Shown here in pieces: positions 27,843 through 40,206 of a DNA stretch of 64,000 nt. Numbering within the stretch: position 1 is the first letter of the stretch; each line of letters opens with the position of its first letter. The stretch is from Pseudomonas gregormendelii. GTDB lineage: Bacteria > Pseudomonadota > Gammaproteobacteria > Pseudomonadales > Pseudomonadaceae. The translations under genes and the position numbers were made by a program. The DNA is taken from assembly GCF_017114825.1 (NCBI RefSeq), contig NZ_JADEVO010000001.1, positions 62,001-126,000 of the forward strand. Reading direction: 5' to 3'. Below the pieces are notes generated by a model. That model was not told where the DNA came from. It saw only the letters and a program-made list of their open reading frames with translations, and did no database searches.

Positions 27843-29653
27843 CAGCGCGAGGTGTCCGGCAGGCGCTGGACCTGGCCATTGACGAACTGCGCCCACGGCA
27901 ACTGACGTTCGACGCGCTGGTTCTGGGTCATGCCCAGGCTGCCCGACTCACCCTCGATGCGGCTGTCCGGCAAAGCCTTGAGCTGCCCCAGGCGAGGTGC
28001 CAGGCGGTAGGCATCGGCGCCCATCGCATACAGGCGTCCCAGGCTGCCGGCGGCTTGTGGCCATTGGGCGGTAACCTGTTTGCGCAGCGGATCGTTGACG
28101 TCCAGCAACCATGGGGTTTCGCAGAACCGCACGCCATTCATATCGTTGTACTGGTTCACATCACCGCTGGCACTGTACACGTGGGACGTGGCGTAGACCG
28201 GCACGTCACCCGCGTACTGGAAGTTCAGGGTCGGCTTGATCTGCTGGGCTTGCTGCGGAGTTGCCGCCAGGAAGATGAACTCGATGTCCTGGCGACGCGA
28301 AGGCTGGGCGGCGACCTGCGAACCTATCGTGGTTTGCAGGCTCTTGGCACGACCTTCGCTCTGACGCAGCTGGAACATGTCGGCAATCTGCTGGGCCAGT
28401 TGCACCGGCTGGTCAACGCGTTCGGTGGCGACGATGCTGCCGCCGTTGGCTTGCCAATCCTGGCTGAACGCTCGCAGTACACGGTCGCCCCATTCACCTT
28501 TGGGTACCATGATGGCGGCGCGGGTCAGGCCGTCGGCGCGAGCGCGGCGGGAGACTTCCCGGGCTTCGTCTTCGGCGGCAAGCCCAAACTGGAACAGTTG
28601 GGCCGGACCCTGGGTGCCTTCACTGTAGTTCAGGGCCAGGGTAGTGATCGGCAGTTGCGGGCGAGTGCTGAGTTGTTTGACCAGTGGCTTTTCCAGTGGC
28701 CCCACGACCAGTTGCACGCCGTCGGCCTGGGCCTTGCGATAGAACTCGTCCATGGAGGTCAGGCGCGAGCTGTCATAGAACTCGATGGCCGGCGGATTCT
28801 GACCGGCTTGCTGTGCCTGGTAGTGCGCGGCCATGAAGCCTTCGCGCAGCGCCTTGCCGACAGCGGCCAGCGGGCCGTCCTGTGGCAACAGCAGGCCGAT
28901 CTTGCCCAGGGGCTGGCTGGCCAGTTCCTTGAGCTTGGTCAGGGGGATTGGCAACTGGATGGCTGCCGGATGCTTGGGGTTCTGGGCGCGCCAGTTGTCG
29001 ATCGCGGCCTGCTGTTGCTCCAGGGTGCCCGCCGTCTTCACGGCCAGCGCCAGGCTCATCCAGCCACCGAGGTCATCGGTGGAGGTGGGCTGCAGTTGGT
29101 CGGTTGGCAGCGAAGCGATCAGGGTCCAGATCGCTTCATGGTTCTTGCCGGCGGCTTCGCCTTCGAGCATGGGCGCAATGAAAATGCGCTCCCGTGCAGC
29201 CGCCAACGCTTGTCCGTCGGCTTCAAGCGCGCGGGCATGCACGGTACCGGTACGCACCTGTTGCTCGACCGGCAGTTCGCTCAGGCGCTGCAGGCTCGGA
29301 TGGCTCAATGCAGTCAGCGCTGCCTTGGGCTGATTGCGCACCATCGCCAGTTCTGCGGCCAGCGTGCTGGCGAACACCTGCTGTCCAGGCTTGAGTTGTT
29401 CCACCGGTACTTGCTGGAGGATTTGCGCCGATTGGCCAGCGTTACCCTGGCGATAGGCCAGGTCGGCGGCGCTCAAGCGTAACAGCGCAGCTTTTTCCGG
29501 GTCTTTGCTCTGGGAAGCCTGCTCGAGCAGTTGCTCGATACTGGCATCCGGAGTCCGTGGAAGGTCGCCAAGGCTGGAGGAGGGCGAGCTGGCGCAGGCC
29601 GCCAGCAAGGCAGCGAGGCAGAGGGCAGTGAACAGCCGCAGGCAAGCGATCAT
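27842..29653 (-). CDS. lpoA: penicillin-binding protein activator LpoA
   Basis: The 603-residue lipoprotein has lipobox LLAAC (Cys20), an N-terminal TPR-like helical region (about 40-250), and a C-terminal periplasmic-binding-protein fold (from KIGLLLPQDGPLAAVGKA near 255). In E. coli LpoA reaches through the peptidoglycan to activate PBP1a; Pseudomonas uses LpoA orthologues similarly for PBP1a. ATG 29653 is chosen because it opens a lipoprotein signal and follows an AGGAA site; the in-frame ATG 24 bases earlier lacks this. Confidence 0.9.
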
Positions 29654-29802
29654 GTAGTGTTCCTGATACTCGATCAAATTAGCGTGGAATTGTACCCAAG
29701 CACTGGCCGGGGCGCGATGTTACTGGCGTGAATCGATCAATTTAGCTCATGCAAATGTTGCAGCAACGCAACTGAGGCAGGTAAACCTGCAGTGGCAGAC
29801 GC

Positions 29803-29831
29803 CTGTCGCCAGCGGCGCTACGCGCTACAAT
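29803..29831 (+). promoter_or_regulatory. candidate promoter of rsmI
   Basis: A good -10 TACAAT (29826-29831) has only a weak -35 (CTGTCG, 29803-29808, 17-base spacer). It sits 32 bases before the TTG start and overlaps the upstream in-frame ATG, arguing against that ATG. Confidence 0.4.
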
Positions 29832-29862
29832 GGCGACTTTTAACGATCATGAGGTGTGCGCT

Positions 29863-30735
29863 TTGACTGCTCCAGGTGCTTTGAATTCCGCTGCTGGCTC
29901 GCTTTATGTGGTGGCGACGCCCATCGGCAACCTGGACGATATCAGTGCGCGCGCCCTGAAGATCCTCCGTGATGTCGCCTTGATTGCCGCCGAAGATACC
30001 CGGCACTCCCAGCGCCTGATGCAGCACTTTGGCATTCCAACGCCGCTGGCGGCCTGTCATGAGCACAACGAACGGGATGAAGGTAGCCGCTTTATTACCC
30101 GGTTGCTGGCAGGGGACGATGTGGCATTGATATCCGATGCCGGCACGCCGTTGATTTCCGATCCGGGCTACCACCTGGTGCGCCAGGCGCGCGCGGCCGG
30201 CATTAATGTAGTGCCCGTCCCGGGTGCCTGTGCATTGATTGCGGCATTGTCGGCTGCGGGCCTGCCGTCGGACCGCTTCATCTTCGAAGGGTTTCTGCCC
30301 GCCAAGGCAGTAGGCCGCCGGGCCCGCCTGGAGCTGGTCAAGGAAGAACCGCGTACCTTGATTTTCTATGAGGCGCCGCACCGTATCCTGGAGTGTCTGC
30401 AGGATATGGAACTGGTGTTTGGTGGTGAGCGTCCGGCCTTGCTGGCCCGGGAGATCACCAAGACTTTCGAAACCCTCAAGGGGCTGCCCCTGGCCGAGTT
30501 GCGCGAGTTTGTCGAGTCGGACAGCAATCAGCAGCGGGGCGAGTGCGTGGTGCTGGTGGCGGGTTGGTCCATGCCTGAAACAGAAGATGCGGTCAGCAGC
30601 GAGGCCATGCGCATCCTCAATCTTCTGCTCGAAGAGATGCCGCTCAAGCGTGCCGCCGCCCTGGCCGCGCAAATCACCGGTGAGCGCAAGAATGTGTTGT
30701 ATCAGGTCGCGCTGGAAAAACAGAAGGGCGAGTGA
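29863..30735 (+). CDS. rsmI: 16S rRNA (cytidine1402-2'-O)-methyltransferase RsmI
   Basis: The tetrapyrrole-methylase-fold enzyme has SLYVVATPIGNLDDIS, AAEDTRHSQRLM, SDAGTPLISDPGYHLV and VPVPGACALIAALSAAGLP, all RsmI signatures. It 2'-O-methylates C1402 in the decoding centre. I place the start at TTG 29863 (290 residues) because GAGGTG lies 6 bases upstream, while the ATG at 29830 overlaps a likely -10 box and adds 11 residues not found in homologues. It is divergent from lpoA and 75 bases before rnpB. Confidence 0.93.
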   Translation: MTAPGALNSAAGSLYVVATPIGNLDDISARALKILRDVALIAAEDTRHSQRLMQHFGIPTPLAACHEHNERDEGSRFITRLLAGDDVALISDAGTPLISDPGYHLVRQARAAGINVVPVPGACALIAALSAAGLPSDRFIFEGFLPAKAVGRRARLELVKEEPRTLIFYEAPHRILECLQDMELVFGGERPALLAREITKTFETLKGLPLAELREFVESDSNQQRGECVVLVAGWSMPETEDAVSSEAMRILNLLLEEMPLKRAAALAAQITGERKNVLYQVALEKQKGE

Positions 30736-30809
30736 AAACCCGACGCGCAGGAGTGGCCAAAGGCTTTTAGCGCTTGTTCTTCGGCCGCTGTCCCGTTAAC
30801 CTTCGCGGC

Positions 30810-31166
30810 GGAGAGTCGATCGGACAGTCGCTGCCCTCTATGAAAATTAGGGGGGGGAGGAAAGTCCGGGCTCCATAGGGCGAAGTGCCAGGTAATGCCT
30901 GGGAGGCGTGAGCCTACGGAAAGTGCCACAGAAAATAACCGCCTAAGCGCTTCGGCGCCGGTAAGGGTGAAAAGGTGCGGTAAGAGCGCACCGCACGTCT
31001 GGCAACAGTTCGTGGCTAGGTAAACCCCACTTGGAGCAAGACCAAATAGGGTCCCAAGGCGTGGCCCGCGCTGGGACCGGGTAGGTTGCTAAAGATGTCC
31101 AGTGATGGCCATCGTAGACGAATGACTGTTCAAGACAGAACCCGGCTTACAGATCGACTCTCCACC
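30810..31166 (+). ncRNA. rnpB: RNase P RNA (class A)
   Basis: The catalytic RNA that matures tRNA 5' ends. The conserved GAGGAAAGTCCGGGCT (about 30858-30873) and ACAGAACCCGGCTTA (31135-31149) of the catalytic core are present. The P1 helix is GGAGAGTCGATC at the 5' end pairing with GATCGACTCTCC at the 3' end, which fixes both ends to within a few bases. About 357 bases is normal for bacterial type A. The T-run after CCACC may serve as terminator. Confidence 0.96.
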
Positions 31167-31416
31167 TTTTTCCCCTCCCTGTTTGCAGCATTGGACAGGG
31201 CGCAGGCAGTAGCGCTTTTCCTCCTTCCAGAAACCTCAGCAGAAGCACTTTCGTAATACCAAAAAAATCTTACACTTAACAAACTACTTTAACTTCCGGG
31301 CGCAGCCTTCAGTGCTGGTTCAAGTTATTGAGCAAGATTATGCGTCAGATTCTCGTTGCCCCCCCTTTTGCGCTCCTAAATCACAGTTATGTAAGACTTT
31401 TCCTTTACCGCGCGCC
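31167..31416. other. non-coding gap between rnpB and the mra promoter
   Basis: About 250 bases with an A/T-rich centre (31255-31300) and no open frame with a ribosome-binding site. I see no repeat or RNA gene in it. Confidence 0.5.
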
Positions 31417-31446
31417 TTGACGGTGTGGTGGGCGCATTCCTATAGT
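31417..31446 (+). promoter_or_regulatory. mra promoter (sigma70)
   Basis: TTGACG (31417-31422) and TATAGT (31441-31446), 18-base spacer, about 75 bases before mraZ. It is the main visible promoter for the division/cell-wall cluster. Confidence 0.75.
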
Positions 31447-31452
31447 GTGCGC

Positions 31453-31478
31453 AAGTGGCGGAAAGTGGCATGAAGTGG
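31453..31478 (+). promoter_or_regulatory. MraZ operator: three AAGTGG direct repeats
   Basis: AAGTGG occurs at 31453, 31463 and 31473, exactly 10 bases apart and immediately downstream of the -10 box. MraZ binds short G-rich direct repeats with this helical spacing and represses its own operon, so this is very probably the autoregulatory site. Confidence 0.85.
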
Positions 31479-31520
31479 GTTTTTTGAGCTCAAAACGCTA
31501 ATATTTGGAGAAACGCTGAC

Positions 31521-31976
31521 GTGTTTCGCGGAGCTAACGCTATCAGTCTCGACGCAAAAGGCCGTCTCGCTATGCCGAGCCGGTATCGCGACGAGCTCGT
31601 TTCGCGTAGTTCCGGGCAGTTAATTGTCACGATCGATGCCGTTGATCCCTGTTTGTGTGTTTACCCCCTCGATGAGTGGGAAATTATTGAAACCAAATTG
31701 CGCGCACTGCCTTCGCTTCGCGAAGAAAACCGCCGCCTGCAACGTTTACTGATTGGTAACGCCGTCGACCTCGAGCTCGATGGCAGTGGTCGTTTTCTGG
31801 TTCCGCCGCGTTTGCGTGAATATGCCAAGTTGGATAAGCGCGCGATGTTGGTAGGCCAACTGAACAAGTTCCAATTATGGGACGAGGATGCCTGGGATGC
31901 GGTTTCTGCCGCTGATCTGGCTGCTATTCAACAACCGGGCGCCATGCCTGATGAACTGCGTGATTTAATTCTGTGA
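31521..31976 (+). CDS. mraZ: transcriptional regulator MraZ
   Basis: The 151-residue protein has two SpoVT/AbrB-like MraZ repeats (N-terminal [26 protein letters not shown] in parts; second repeat [22 protein letters not shown]). It forms ring oligomers that bind the repeats in front of its own gene and repress the dcw cluster. It starts with GTG after GGAG and overlaps rsmH by four bases (GTGA). Confidence 0.97.
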   Translation: MFRGANAISLDAKGRLAMPSRYRDELVSRSSGQLIVTIDAVDPCLCVYPLDEWEIIETKLRALPSLREENRRLQRLLIGNAVDLELDGSGRFLVPPRLREYAKLDKRAMLVGQLNKFQLWDEDAWDAVSAADLAAIQQPGAMPDELRDLIL

Positions 31977-32916
31977 CTATTGATAGCGGCTTCAACCACA
32001 TCACCGTACTGCTTGACGAAGCCGTGGAGGCTCTCGCCGTACGTCCTGATGGCTGCTATCTGGACGGTACGTTCGGACGCGGCGGACACAGCCGTTTGAT
32101 CCTCAGCCAGCTGGGGCCCGATGGCCGGTTGCTGGGATTCGACAAAGATCCTCAAGCGATTGCCACTGGGCAAACGCTGGCGGCCGAAGACGGCCGCTTT
32201 GTCGTTGTGCAGCGCAGCTTTGCCGAGCTGGGCTCGGAAGTGGCCGAGCGCGGGCTGGCCGGCAAGGTCAGCGGGATCCTGCTGGACCTCGGCGTGTCTT
32301 CCCCTCAGCTTGACGACCCTGAGCGCGGTTTCAGTTTCCTCAACGACGGCCCGTTGGACATGCGCATGGATCCTTCGCGAGGGATCAGCGCTGCCGAATT
32401 CGTCAACACCGCGCCGGTGGAAGAGATTGCCCGGGTGTTCAAGGAATACGGCGAAGAACGTTTTTCCGGACGCATGGCTCGAGCCGTCGCTGAGCGTCGC
32501 GATATCAAGCCATTCGAGCGCACCGGCGACCTGGCTGAAGTCCTGAAAGTCGCCAACCCGGCATGGGAGAAGGGCAAGAACCCGGCCACCCGTGCTTTCC
32601 AGGGCTTGCGTATCCACGTCAACAACGAGCTGGGCGACCTGGAGGCTGGCCTCGAAGCCGCCCTGGAGTGCCTGGAAATCGGCGGCCGCCTGGTAGTGAT
32701 CAGCTTTCATTCCCTGGAAGACCGCATCGTCAAGCTCTTCATGCGCAAGCTGGTGAAAGGCGAAGCGGACAACCTGCCGCGCAACCTGCCGGTGCGGCAT
32801 GTGGCCTTCGAGCCGAAAATCAAAGTCCATGGCAAAGCGCAGTCCGCCTCCGAGGCCGAACTCAAAGCCAACCCACGTTCCCGTAGCGCCGTCATGCGTG
32901 TCGCGGAGAAGTTGCG

Positions 32917-32920
<4 letters not shown>
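31973..32920 (+). CDS. rsmH: 16S rRNA (cytosine1402-N4)-methyltransferase RsmH
   Basis: The 315-residue SAM-dependent enzyme has [13 protein letters not shown], the SAM loop [28 protein letters not shown] and the C-terminal [13 protein letters not shown]. It N4-methylates C1402, the same base whose ribose RsmI methylates, so both modifiers are encoded within 2 kb. GTG start overlapping mraZ; GTGA overlap with ftsL. Confidence 0.97.
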
Positions 32921-34948
<2,028 letters not shown>

Positions 34949-34949
<1 letters not shown>

Positions 34950-36412
34950 TGTCTCTAAGTCTGAACAAGATATTTGCCCACGCCGGTCGTGATCTGCTGA
35001 TCCGCGAACTGACCCTTGATAGCCGCAATGTGCGGGCTGGCGACCTGTTCCTGGCCGTGCCTGGCGGCAAGTTCGACGGCCGTGCGCACATCGGCGATGC
35101 CTTGCAGCGCGGCGCCGCAGCCGTGGCCTATGAGGTTGAAGGCGCTACCGTGCTGCCGATCACTGACGTGCCGCTGATTCCGGTCAAGGGCCTGGCAGCG
35201 CAGCTGTCGGACATCGCCGGGCGATTTTATGGTGACCCGAGCCGCCACCTGAACCTGGTCGGCGTCACTGGCACCAACGGCAAGACCAGCGTTACCCAGC
35301 TGGTCGCGCAAGCCCTGGACCTGCTCGGTCAGCACTGCGGCATTGTTGGCACCCTGGGCAGCGGTTTCTACGGCGCCCTGGAGAGCGGCCTGCACACGAC
35401 GCCAAACCCGATAGCCGTCCAGGCGACCCTCGCCGACTTGAAGAAAGCCGGGGCCAAGGCCGTGGCCATGGAAGTGTCCTCCCACGGCCTGGATCAGGGG
35501 CGAGTGACGGCCTTGGCGTTCGACGTGGCAGTGATGACCAACCTGTCCCGCGATCACCTCGATTACCACGGCACCATGCAGGCTTACGGTGAAGCCAAGG
35601 CGAAGCTGTTTGCCTGGAATGACCTGAAATGCCGCGTGGTGAATCTCGACGACGAGTTCGGCCGCCAGCTGGCCGCTGACAAACGCGAGTCGCGACTGAT
35701 CACCTATAGCCTCGAAGACGCCCGCGCCTACCTTTATTGCCGTGAAGCGCATTTCGACGACGAAGGCGTGCGCGCCACGCTGGTCACGCCTCAGGGCGAG
35801 CATCACTTGCGCAGCACATTGCTCGGCCGGTTTAACCTGAGCAACGTGTTGGCCGCAGTCGGCGCCTTGCTCGGCCTGGATTACGCGCTCGACGAAATTC
35901 TCAAGGTGCTGCCGAAACTCGAAGGCCCGGCCGGTCGCATGCAGCGCCTGGGCGGCGGCACTCAACCGTTGGTGGTGGTCGATTACGCCCACACACCGGA
36001 TGCGTTGGAAAAAGTATTGATGGCCCTGCGCCCACACGCCAAAGGGCGCCTGTTATGCCTGTTCGGCTGCGGCGGTGACCGTGATCGCGGCAAGCGCCCG
36101 CTGATGGCTGAAGTGGTGGAGCGTCTGGCGGACGGCGTGCTGGTCACCGATGACAACCCGCGTACCGAAGACCCTTCGGTGATCTTCGACGACATCCGTG
36201 CCGGTTTCAGCGCTGTGGATAACGTAACCTTCGTTGCCGGTCGTGGCCAGGCAATTGCCCAGCTGATTGCCGGTGCCTCGGCCGATGACGTCATCGTGCT
36301 GGCGGGCAAAGGCCACGAGGACTATCAGGAAATCAACGGCGAACGTCAGCCGTTCTCCGACCTGGTCGAGGCCGATCGCGCCCTGACCGCATGGGAGGTC
36401 GCCCGTGCTTGA
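34949..36412 (+). CDS. murE: UDP-MurNAc-tripeptide synthetase (meso-DAP adding) MurE
   Basis: The 487-residue Mur ligase has the ATP P-loop TGTNGKTSV and the DNPR motif (TDDNPRTEDP) that selects meso-diaminopimelate over lysine. It adds the third stem residue in the cytoplasm. One-base overlap with ftsI and an 8-base overlap with murF indicate tight coupling. Confidence 0.97.
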
Positions 36413-37772
36413 AGCCTTGAAATTGAGCGAACTCACCGGCGCGCTGAACGCCCGCCTGGTCAGTGCCGATGCGAGCTTCAACGGCGTCAGCATCGACAGC
36501 CGCGCGATCCAGCCGGGCCAGTTGTTCGTGGCCCTGACCGGTCCGCGGTTTGACGGGCATGACTATCTCAATGACGTCGCCGCCAAAGGCGCAGTAGCGG
36601 CATTGGTCGAGCGTGAAGTCGCCGACAGCCCGCTGGCGCAACTGGTGGTCAAAGACACCCGCCAGGCCCTCGGTCAACTGGGCGCGATCAACCGTGTCGC
36701 GTTCACCCAGCCCGTGGCGGCCATTACCGGTTCCAGCGGCAAGACCACGGTCAAGGAAATGCTTGCAAGCATCTTGCGCACCCGTGGTCCCGTGCTGGCC
36801 ACCCGCGGCAACCTGAACAACGACCTGGGCGCGCCCCTGACCTTGCTCGAACTGGCGCCGGAACATACTGCTGCCGTGATCGAACTGGGTGCTTCGCGTC
36901 TCGGCGAAATTGCCTACACCGTCGCGATGACCAAGCCCCATGTCGCCGTGCTCAATAACGCCGGGACTGCCCACGTGGGTGAGTTTGGCGGGCCGGAAAA
37001 AATCGTCGAGGCCAAGGGCGAGATTATCGAAGGGCTGGATGCCGACGGCGTCGCCGTGCTCAATCTCGATGACAAGGCTTTTGAAATCTGGAAGACCCGC
37101 GCAGCCGGTCGCAAAATACTGACCTTTGCCCTGAGCAATGTCGCGGCCGACTTCTACGCCAGTGATCTGGATCGCGACGCTCGCGGCTGCCCGGCGTTCA
37201 ACCTGCACAGTCCCGACGGTGTGGAGCGTGTTCAACTGAACCTGCTCGGCACCCATAACGTCGCCAATGCCATGGCTGCCGCAGCCGCTGCCCATGCGCT
37301 GGGAGTATCCCTGTTCGGCATTGCCACCGGCCTCGGCGCGGTGCAACCGGTCAAGGGTCGCACCGTTGCGCAGCTGGCCAGCAACGGCATGCGCGTCATC
37401 GATGACACTTACAACGCGAACCCCACCTCCATGTGCGCCGCCGTTGATATACTCGCCGGCTTTTCCGGCCGCACCGTTCTGGTGCTCGGGGATATCGGCG
37501 AGTTGGGTGACTGGGCGGAGCAGGGGCACCGCGACGTGGGCGAATACGCCCGCGGCAAAGTCAGCGCGCTTTACGCTGTTGGGCCAATGATGGCCCACGC
37601 CGTGACCGCGTTTGGCGAGCACGCCCGTCACTTCAGCACTCAGGCTGAACTGATCCAGGCCCTCGGCGCCGAGCAAGACACCAACACCACCATTTTGATC
37701 AAGGGCTCGCGCAGCGCTGCGATGGAAAACATCGTTGCCGCTTTGTGCGGGTCCAGTTTGGAGAAACATTAA
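36405..37772 (+). CDS. murF: UDP-MurNAc-pentapeptide synthetase MurF
   Basis: The 455-residue Mur ligase has the P-loop [13 protein letters not shown], then [15 protein letters not shown] and the C-terminal [11 protein letters not shown] that marks MurF. It joins D-Ala-D-Ala to the tripeptide. GTG start with GGAGG nearby; one-base overlap with mraY. Confidence 0.97.
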   Translation: MLEALKLSELTGALNARLVSADASFNGVSIDSRAIQPGQLFVALTGPRFDGHDYLNDVAAKGAVAALVEREVADSPLAQLVVKDTRQALGQLGAINRVAFTQPVAAITGSSGKTTVKEMLASILRTRGPVLATRGNLNNDLGAPLTLLELAPEHTAAVIELGASRLGEIAYTVAMTKPHVAVLNNAGTAHVGEFGGPEKIVEAKGEIIEGLDADGVAVLNLDDKAFEIWKTRAAGRKILTFALSNVAADFYASDLDRDARGCPAFNLHSPDGVERVQLNLLGTHNVANAMAAAAAAHALGVSLFGIATGLGAVQPVKGRTVAQLASNGMRVIDDTYNANPTSMCAAVDILAGFSGRTVLVLGDIGELGDWAEQGHRDVGEYARGKVSALYAVGPMMAHAVTAFGEHARHFSTQAELIQALGAEQDTNTTILIKGSRSAAMENIVAALCGSSLEKH

Positions 37773-38854
37773 TGCTGCTGCTGCTAGCGGAGTACATGCA
37801 ACAGTTCTACAAAGGCTTCGCGGTCTTCCAGTACCTGACCCTGCGCGGGATTCTCGGTGTGCTGACCGCGCTGGTCCTTTCTCTGTGCTATGGCCCGTGG
37901 ATGATCCGTACCCTGCAGAAGCGTCAGATCGGCCAATCGGTTCGTAACGACGGTCCGCAATCGCACCTGTCCAAGTCGGGCACCCCGACCATGGGCGGCG
38001 CGCTGATCCTGTCTTCGATCGGCGTCAGCACCTTGCTCTGGGCTGACCTGAGCAACCGCTACGTCTGGACCGTATTGCTGGTGACCCTGCTGTTCGGCGC
38101 GATCGGCTGGGTGGATGACTACCGCAAGGTGATCGAGAAAAACTCCCGTGGCCTGCCGAGCCGCTGGAAATACTTCTGGCAGTCGGTATTCGGCCTGGGC
38201 GCGGCGATCTTCCTGTTCATGACCGCCACCACGCCTGTGGAAACCACGCTGATCCTGCCGATGCTCAAGGACTACAGCATTCCATTGGGCGCAGGCTTCA
38301 TTGTCCTGACCTACTTCGTCATCGTCGGCTCGAGCAATGCGGTCAACCTGACCGACGGTCTCGATGGCCTGGCGATCATGCCGACCGTGATGGTCGGTGG
38401 CGGGCTGGGGATCTTCTGCTATCTGTCGGGTAACGTGAAATTCGCCGAATACCTGCTGATTCCTTATGTGCCGGGTGCCGGTGAACTCATCGTATTCTGC
38501 GGCGCGCTGATCGGTGCGGGCCTGGGCTTCCTCTGGTTCAACACCTATCCGGCACAAGTCTTCATGGGTGACGTCGGCGCGCTGGCGCTGGGCGCTGCCC
38601 TGGGCACCATCGCGGTCATCGTCCGTCAGGAAATCGTCCTGTTCATCATGGGCGGTGTGTTCGTGATGGAAACCCTGTCGGTGGTCATCCAGGTGGCCTC
38701 CTTCAAGTTGACCGGCCGCCGGGTGTTCCGCATGGCACCCATACACCACCATTTTGAACTCAAGGGCTGGCCCGAGCCGCGCGTGATCGTCCGATTCTGG
38801 ATCATCACCGTGATTCTCGTACTGGTTGGCCTTGCCACCCTGAAGCTGAGGTAG
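37772..38854 (+). CDS. mraY: phospho-MurNAc-pentapeptide transferase MraY
   Basis: The 360-residue protein equals E. coli MraY in length and has about ten membrane helices. The catalytic loops are GWVDDYRKV (adjacent Asp residues), [14 protein letters not shown] and [14 protein letters not shown]. It makes lipid I at the inner membrane. ATG 37772 follows TTTGGAGAAAC; a frame extension upstream lies inside murF. Confidence 0.97.
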   Translation: MLLLLAEYMQQFYKGFAVFQYLTLRGILGVLTALVLSLCYGPWMIRTLQKRQIGQSVRNDGPQSHLSKSGTPTMGGALILSSIGVSTLLWADLSNRYVWTVLLVTLLFGAIGWVDDYRKVIEKNSRGLPSRWKYFWQSVFGLGAAIFLFMTATTPVETTLILPMLKDYSIPLGAGFIVLTYFVIVGSSNAVNLTDGLDGLAIMPTVMVGGGLGIFCYLSGNVKFAEYLLIPYVPGAGELIVFCGALIGAGLGFLWFNTYPAQVFMGDVGALALGAALGTIAVIVRQEIVLFIMGGVFVMETLSVVIQVASFKLTGRRVFRMAPIHHHFELKGWPEPRVIVRFWIITVILVLVGLATLKLR

Positions 38855-38859
38855 AACGA

Positions 38860-40206
38860 GTGTCTCTGATCGCTTCTGACCACTTCCGCATCGTTGTCGG
38901 CCTCGGCAAGAGCGGCATGTCCCTGGTTCGCTTCCTGGCGAACCGGGGCACGTCGTTTGCTGTCGCCGACACGCGGGAAGATCCACCGGAACTGGCCACG
39001 CTCAAGCGTGACTATCCGCACGTGGAAGTGCGTTGTGGCGAGCTTGACGTCGAGTTCCTGTGCCGTGCCGACGAGCTCTACGTGAGCCCCGGCCTGGCGC
39101 TGGCGACCCCGGCCTTGCAGGCCGCCGCCGCCCGTGGGGTGAAATTGTCCGGTGACATCGAGCTGTTCGCGCGTAACGCGAAGGCACCGATAGTCGCCAT
39201 CAGTGGTTCCAATGCGAAAAGCACCGTCACCACCCTCGTCGGCGAGATGGCCGCAGCGGCCGGCAAGCGCGTGGCGGTCGGCGGGAACCTGGGCACGCCG
39301 GCGCTGGACCTGCTCGCCGACGACGTCGAGCTGTATGTCATGGAACTGTCGAGCTTCCAGCTGGAAACCACCGACAATCTCGGCGCTGAAGTGGCGACCG
39401 TGCTCAACGTCAGCGAAGACCACATGGACCGCTACAGCGGCCTGCCGGCCTATCACCTGGCCAAGCACCGGATCTTCCGCGGCGCCCGCCAGTTCGTGGT
39501 CAACCGCCAGGATGCCCTGAGCCGTCCGCTGATGGGCGAAGGCCAGCCATGCTGGACCTTCGGCCTGAGCAAACCTGATTTCAAGGCATTCGGTATCCGC
39601 GAAGAAGACGGCGAGAAGTACCTGGCCTTCGAATTTCAAAACCTGATGCCGGTGCGCGAGTTGAAGATTCGCGGTGCCCACAATCAATCCAACGCCCTGG
39701 CGGCATTGGCGCTGGGGCACGCCGTGGGCCTGCCGTTCGACGCCATGCTGTCGAGCCTGCACACCTTCGCCGGCCTTGAACACCGATGCCAATGGGTCCG
39801 CGACCTGGATGGCGTGGGCTACTACAACGACTCCAAGGCCACCAACGTAGGCGCCGCACTGGCAGCCATCGAAGGCCTGGGCGCCGATATCGACGGCAAG
39901 GTCGTGCTGATCGCCGGTGGCGACGGCAAGGGGGCAGAATTCACCGACTTGCGCGATCCGGTGGCAGCCAACTGCCGTGCCGTGATCCTGATGGGCCGTG
40001 ACTCCGACAAGATCGGTGCAGCCATTGGCGACCGTGTGCCGCTGATCCGCGTCGGCTCCCTGGTCGAGGCGGTGGAACAATGCCGCGCCGCCGCCCATCC
40101 AGGTGACGTGGTGCTGCTGTCGCCGGCCTGCGCCAGTTTCGACATGTTCAAGAATTACGAAGACCGTGGTCACCAGTTCGTCCGCGCTGTGGAGGATCTG
40201 GCATGA
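38860..40206 (+). CDS. murD: UDP-MurNAc-L-Ala:D-Glu ligase MurD
   Basis: The 448-residue ligase adds D-glutamate. N-terminal Rossmann GLGKSGMSLVRFL, P-loop GSNAKSTVTTL, LSSFQLETT, NVSEDHMDRY and NDSKATNVGAA are present. The P-loop has Ala where E. coli has Gly (GSNGKST); I recall the same Ala in P. aeruginosa MurD, so it is a lineage trait rather than damage. GTG start. Confidence 0.97.
   Translation: MSLIASDHFRIVVGLGKSGMSLVRFLANRGTSFAVADTREDPPELATLKRDYPHVEVRCGELDVEFLCRADELYVSPGLALATPALQAAAARGVKLSGDIELFARNAKAPIVAISGSNAKSTVTTLVGEMAAAAGKRVAVGGNLGTPALDLLADDVELYVMELSSFQLETTDNLGAEVATVLNVSEDHMDRYSGLPAYHLAKHRIFRGARQFVVNRQDALSRPLMGEGQPCWTFGLSKPDFKAFGIREEDGEKYLAFEFQNLMPVRELKIRGAHNQSNALAALALGHAVGLPFDAMLSSLHTFAGLEHRCQWVRDLDGVGYYNDSKATNVGAALAAIEGLGADIDGKVVLIAGGDGKGAEFTDLRDPVAANCRAVILMGRDSDKIGAAIGDRVPLIRVGSLVEAVEQCRAAAHPGDVVLLSPACASFDMFKNYEDRGHQFVRAVEDLA

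Noticed and set aside
30736..30809. A strong promoter directly before rnpB
   Set aside because: Only weak hexamers (TTGTTC, GTTAAC, 15-base spacer) are visible; not listed as a feature.
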